Below, one piece after another: positions 62,394-64,000 of a stretch of 64,000 bases of DNA. Origin of the DNA: Eubacteriaceae bacterium (GTDB taxonomy: Bacteria; Bacillota; Clostridia; Lachnospirales; Lachnospiraceae); NCBI GenBank assembly GCA_910574915.1, contig CAJTCR010000011.1:40704-104703 (forward strand). The letters are read 5' to 3'. The notes beneath the pieces are model-generated. The model ran no database searches. It saw nothing but the letters and a program-made list of their open reading frames with translations, and had not been told where the DNA came from. A program made the position numbers and the translations under genes. Position 1 is the first letter of the stretch. Each line of letters starts with the position of its first letter.

Positions 62394-62485
62394 TTACCAG
62401 AAGGGACGCCAGGAGAGAGGATGCGTACACTCTGGCGGCGTCCCTTCCTGTAAAAATTTACCAAAGCAATTTAAATTTGTTCGCT
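62394..62485 (+). repeat. Mini-copy of the repeat (copy 6) between tyrA and aroA
   Basis: Only one arm and one end remain. AAGGGACGCC (62401-62410) pairs with GGCGTCCCTT (62437-62446) around the arm core GGATGCGTACACTCTGG, and the element ends TTGTTCGCT at 62485. It begins eight bases after the tyrA stop, lacks a T-run, and so need not stop read-through to aroA. Confidence 0.8.
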
Positions 62486-62536
62486 CTAGTAAAAACAGTA
62501 AAAGAATAAAACCAAGAAAAGGAGCTGACCATACAA

Positions 62537-63817
62537 ATGATCATAAAACCAGCACATTCCCTGAAAGGGGAAATCCATATTCCAGGAGACAAATCAATCT
62601 CCCACCGCAGCGTCATGTTCGGTGCCCTGGCAAACGGCATGACAGAGGTCACGCATTTTTTGCAGGGCGCGGACTGCCTGTCTACGATTTCCTGCTTTCA
62701 AAAACTGGGCATTCCAATCGAAAACACAAACGGCTGCATCCGTATTCAAGGCAAAGGCCTGCACGGGCTGCGCCCGCCGGCATGTGTGCTTGACGTCGGC
62801 AACAGCGGCACGACAATGCGCCTTCTAAGCGGCATTCTTGCAGGACAGCCGTTTTCATCCACACTGAACGGAGACGCCTCGATTCAAAAGCGCCCGATGA
62901 AGCGGATTATCACCCCGCTGCGTGAAATGGGCGCGGCAGTTTCCGGGGCGGACGGAACAGACTGCGCACCGCTTTTTATTAACGGCGCTCCTCTGCACGG
63001 CATTGACTACCAGTCGCCGGTTGCGTCTGCGCAGGTAAAATCCTGCATTCTGCTTGCCGGATTGTACGCGGATACAAAAACAAGCGTTACCGAGCCGTCC
63101 TTATCCAGAAACCATACCGAACTGATGCTCCGATCCTTTGGCGCAGAGATTACTTGCAGCGATACGACAGCTACGATCTTACCGGACGCTGTATTGACTG
63201 GGCAAAAGATCGACGTGCCCGGCGATATTTCCTCAGCCGCTTATTTTATCGCTGCCGCGCTGCTCGTGCCAAACGCAGAGGTGCTGATCCACAACGTCGG
63301 CGTCAATCCGACCAGGGACGGCATTTTGCGTGCTGCAAAAGCGATGAACGCAGATATTACCAGGTTAAACGAGCATCAGGTATCCGGCGAGCCGGTCTGC
63401 GACCTGCTTGTACGCTCCAGCAGCTTGACGGCGACAACGGTGGAAGGCAGCCTGATTCCTACCCTTATAGACGAGATCCCGGTTCTTGCTGTTCTGGCAG
63501 CTTATGCCAATGGTACGACCGTTATCCGCGATGCCGCGGAATTAAAAGTCAAGGAATCCAACCGGATCGAGACGATTGTCTCCAATTTAAAAAAGATGGG
63601 CGCGGATGTGGAAGCAACCGAGGACGGCATGGTGATCTATGGCGGCAAGCCGCTGCATTTTGCCGAAATCGACCCGCACGCAGACCACCGGATCGCAATG
63701 GCGTTTGCAGTCGCTGCGTTATGTGCGCAAGGCGGCGCCGAAATCTTAAACGCAGAGTGTGCCTCGGTTTCTTATCCGAGCTTTTATAAAGATTTGCAGT
63801 CTCTGTATGCCAAATAA
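62537..63817 (+). CDS. aroA: 3-phosphoshikimate 1-carboxyvinyltransferase (EPSP synthase)
   Basis: AroA condenses shikimate-3-phosphate and phosphoenolpyruvate in the shikimate pathway. The 426-residue protein shows GDKSISHRSVMFGALANG, LDVGNSGTTMRLLSGILAG, RPMKRIITPLREMGA, VASAQVKSCILLAGLYA, PGDISSAAYFIAAALL, ELKVKESNRIETIVSNLKKM and DPHADHRIAMAFAVA. AGGAG lies 12 bases before ATG, a long spacing. The length and active-site residues look normal for the class without the alanine substitution of tolerant forms (LDVGNSGTTMR kept). Confidence 0.97.
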   Translation: MIIKPAHSLKGEIHIPGDKSISHRSVMFGALANGMTEVTHFLQGADCLSTISCFQKLGIPIENTNGCIRIQGKGLHGLRPPACVLDVGNSGTTMRLLSGILAGQPFSSTLNGDASIQKRPMKRIITPLREMGAAVSGADGTDCAPLFINGAPLHGIDYQSPVASAQVKSCILLAGLYADTKTSVTEPSLSRNHTELMLRSFGAEITCSDTTATILPDAVLTGQKIDVPGDISSAAYFIAAALLVPNAEVLIHNVGVNPTRDGILRAAKAMNADITRLNEHQVSGEPVCDLLVRSSSLTATTVEGSLIPTLIDEIPVLAVLAAYANGTTVIRDAAELKVKESNRIETIVSNLKKMGADVEATEDGMVIYGGKPLHFAEIDPHADHRIAMAFAVAALCAQGGAEILNAECASVSYPSFYKDLQSLYAK

Positions 63818-63821
63818 CGTA

Positions 63822-63899
63822 ATCGGGTAGGAGGCTACCCATTAGTTGAGTAGCCGACCTCCCACACCACTGTACGTACCGTTCGGTATACAGCGGTTC
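63822..63899 (-). ncRNA. Group II intron domains V and VI (3' end of intron)
   Basis: On the minus strand 63899-63864 reads GAACCGCTGTATACCGAACG then GTACGTACAGTGGTGT: a nine-pair lower stem, an ACG bulge and a capped upper stem, the domain V form with a CGC-type triad. Domain VI follows (GGCTACTC-AACTAAT-GGGTAGCC). The intron probably ends CCCGAT at about 63822, four bases beyond the aroA stop. Confidence 0.75.
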
Positions 63900-63907
63900 A
63901 ATAGTTT

Positions 63908-64000
63908 TCACGATACTTTTAGATAATAGTCAAGCATGGAGATATAGCCCAGCTTGGCTATTATTTTATTGGTAAGGGCAACGCTTAATATCTGTGCTGT
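63908..64000 (-). CDS. ltrA: Group II intron reverse transcriptase/maturase, C-terminus only
   Basis: The last 30 codons are visible, starting TAQILSVALTNKIIAKLGYI and ending SMLDYYLKVS before TGA at 63908-63910. The L-T-N-K and G-Y-x-S-x-x-D-Y-Y pattern is the typical end of intron-encoded maturases (endonuclease/DNA-binding tail). The frame continues off the right edge with no start. Domain V of the intron RNA begins nine bases after the stop, as expected for an ORF carried in domain IV. Confidence 0.85.
   Translation of the reverse strand, partial: TAQILSVALTNKIIAKLGYISMLDYYLKVS

Overview
The window reads as chromosomal DNA from a spore-forming, rod-shaped Firmicute of class Clostridia, most likely family Lachnospiraceae. 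The basis is gene order and protein type: sepF-YggS-HlyD-like, mutS-mutL-miaA, mreBCD-PBP2-minCDE-rodA, ClpP/TepA-like beside uppP and an FtsK/SpoIIIE translocase, ABC-F-rex-nnr-alr-EndoA, strong AGGAGG ribosome sites, sigma-A promoters, and a candidate SigK-type promoter. No rRNA, tRNA, CRISPR array or prophage was seen. The genus cannot be fixed from sequence alone.

Layout. 1-4640: the 3' part of sepF (cut by the window edge), a PLP homeostasis protein, a membrane-anchored HlyD-like protein, a HipA-like protein, a DUF378 protein and a small P-loop protein. 4782-23441: a long minus-strand run for DNA repair, tRNA modification, cell shape and division (mutS, mutL, a shortened AAA/PD-(D/E)XK gene, miaA, a PLP lyase-like gene, radC, mreBCD, a large class B PBP, minCDE, rodA, mgsA, a D,D-carboxypeptidase). 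23584-26416: two membrane glycosylation genes. 26541-27246: a repeat pair. 27256-31188: rlmH, a zinc-ribbon membrane protein with xpt, a chitobiase-domain protein, folD. 31235-43502: ftsK/spoIIIE, uppP, a ClpP-like protein, glgA, yebC, a CorC-like CBS protein, then rex-nnr-alr-EndoA. 43558-49980: ABC-F, a candidate type I toxin-antitoxin locus, NADP isocitrate dehydrogenase, small probably sporulation-linked proteins, and an ECF sigma/anti-sigma pair. 50159-60719: a hemerythrin-receiver fusion, a second repeat pair with a MITE between its halves, a leucine-rich-repeat surface protein, leuS, an InlB-repeat protein and an EF-G paralogue. 60862-64000: a promoter, a repeat copy as tyrA leader, tyrA, a mini-copy of the repeat, aroA, and the 3' end of a group II intron running in from the right.

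Most notable. (1) 45668-45972 has the full architecture of an Fst/Ldr-type par locus: a 30-residue toxin-like peptide, a hairpin hiding its ribosome site, a convergent promoter with 17-bp spacing, a shared bidirectional terminator, and two short direct repeats letting the counter-transcript pair with the toxin start region. (2) A family of roughly 320-350 bp long-inverted-repeat elements occurs six times (two head-to-head pairs, one single, one mini-copy). Its apical stem is replaced by a different but still complementary stem in one copy, so structure is kept while sequence changes. One copy lies in the transcribed leader of tyrA. Other oddities include an AAA/nuclease gene that appears to lack its ATPase core, an EndoA toxin without an adjacent antitoxin, hairpins at the 5' ends of the uppP and ABC-F transcripts, and repeat-rich linkers in MutL and FtsK.
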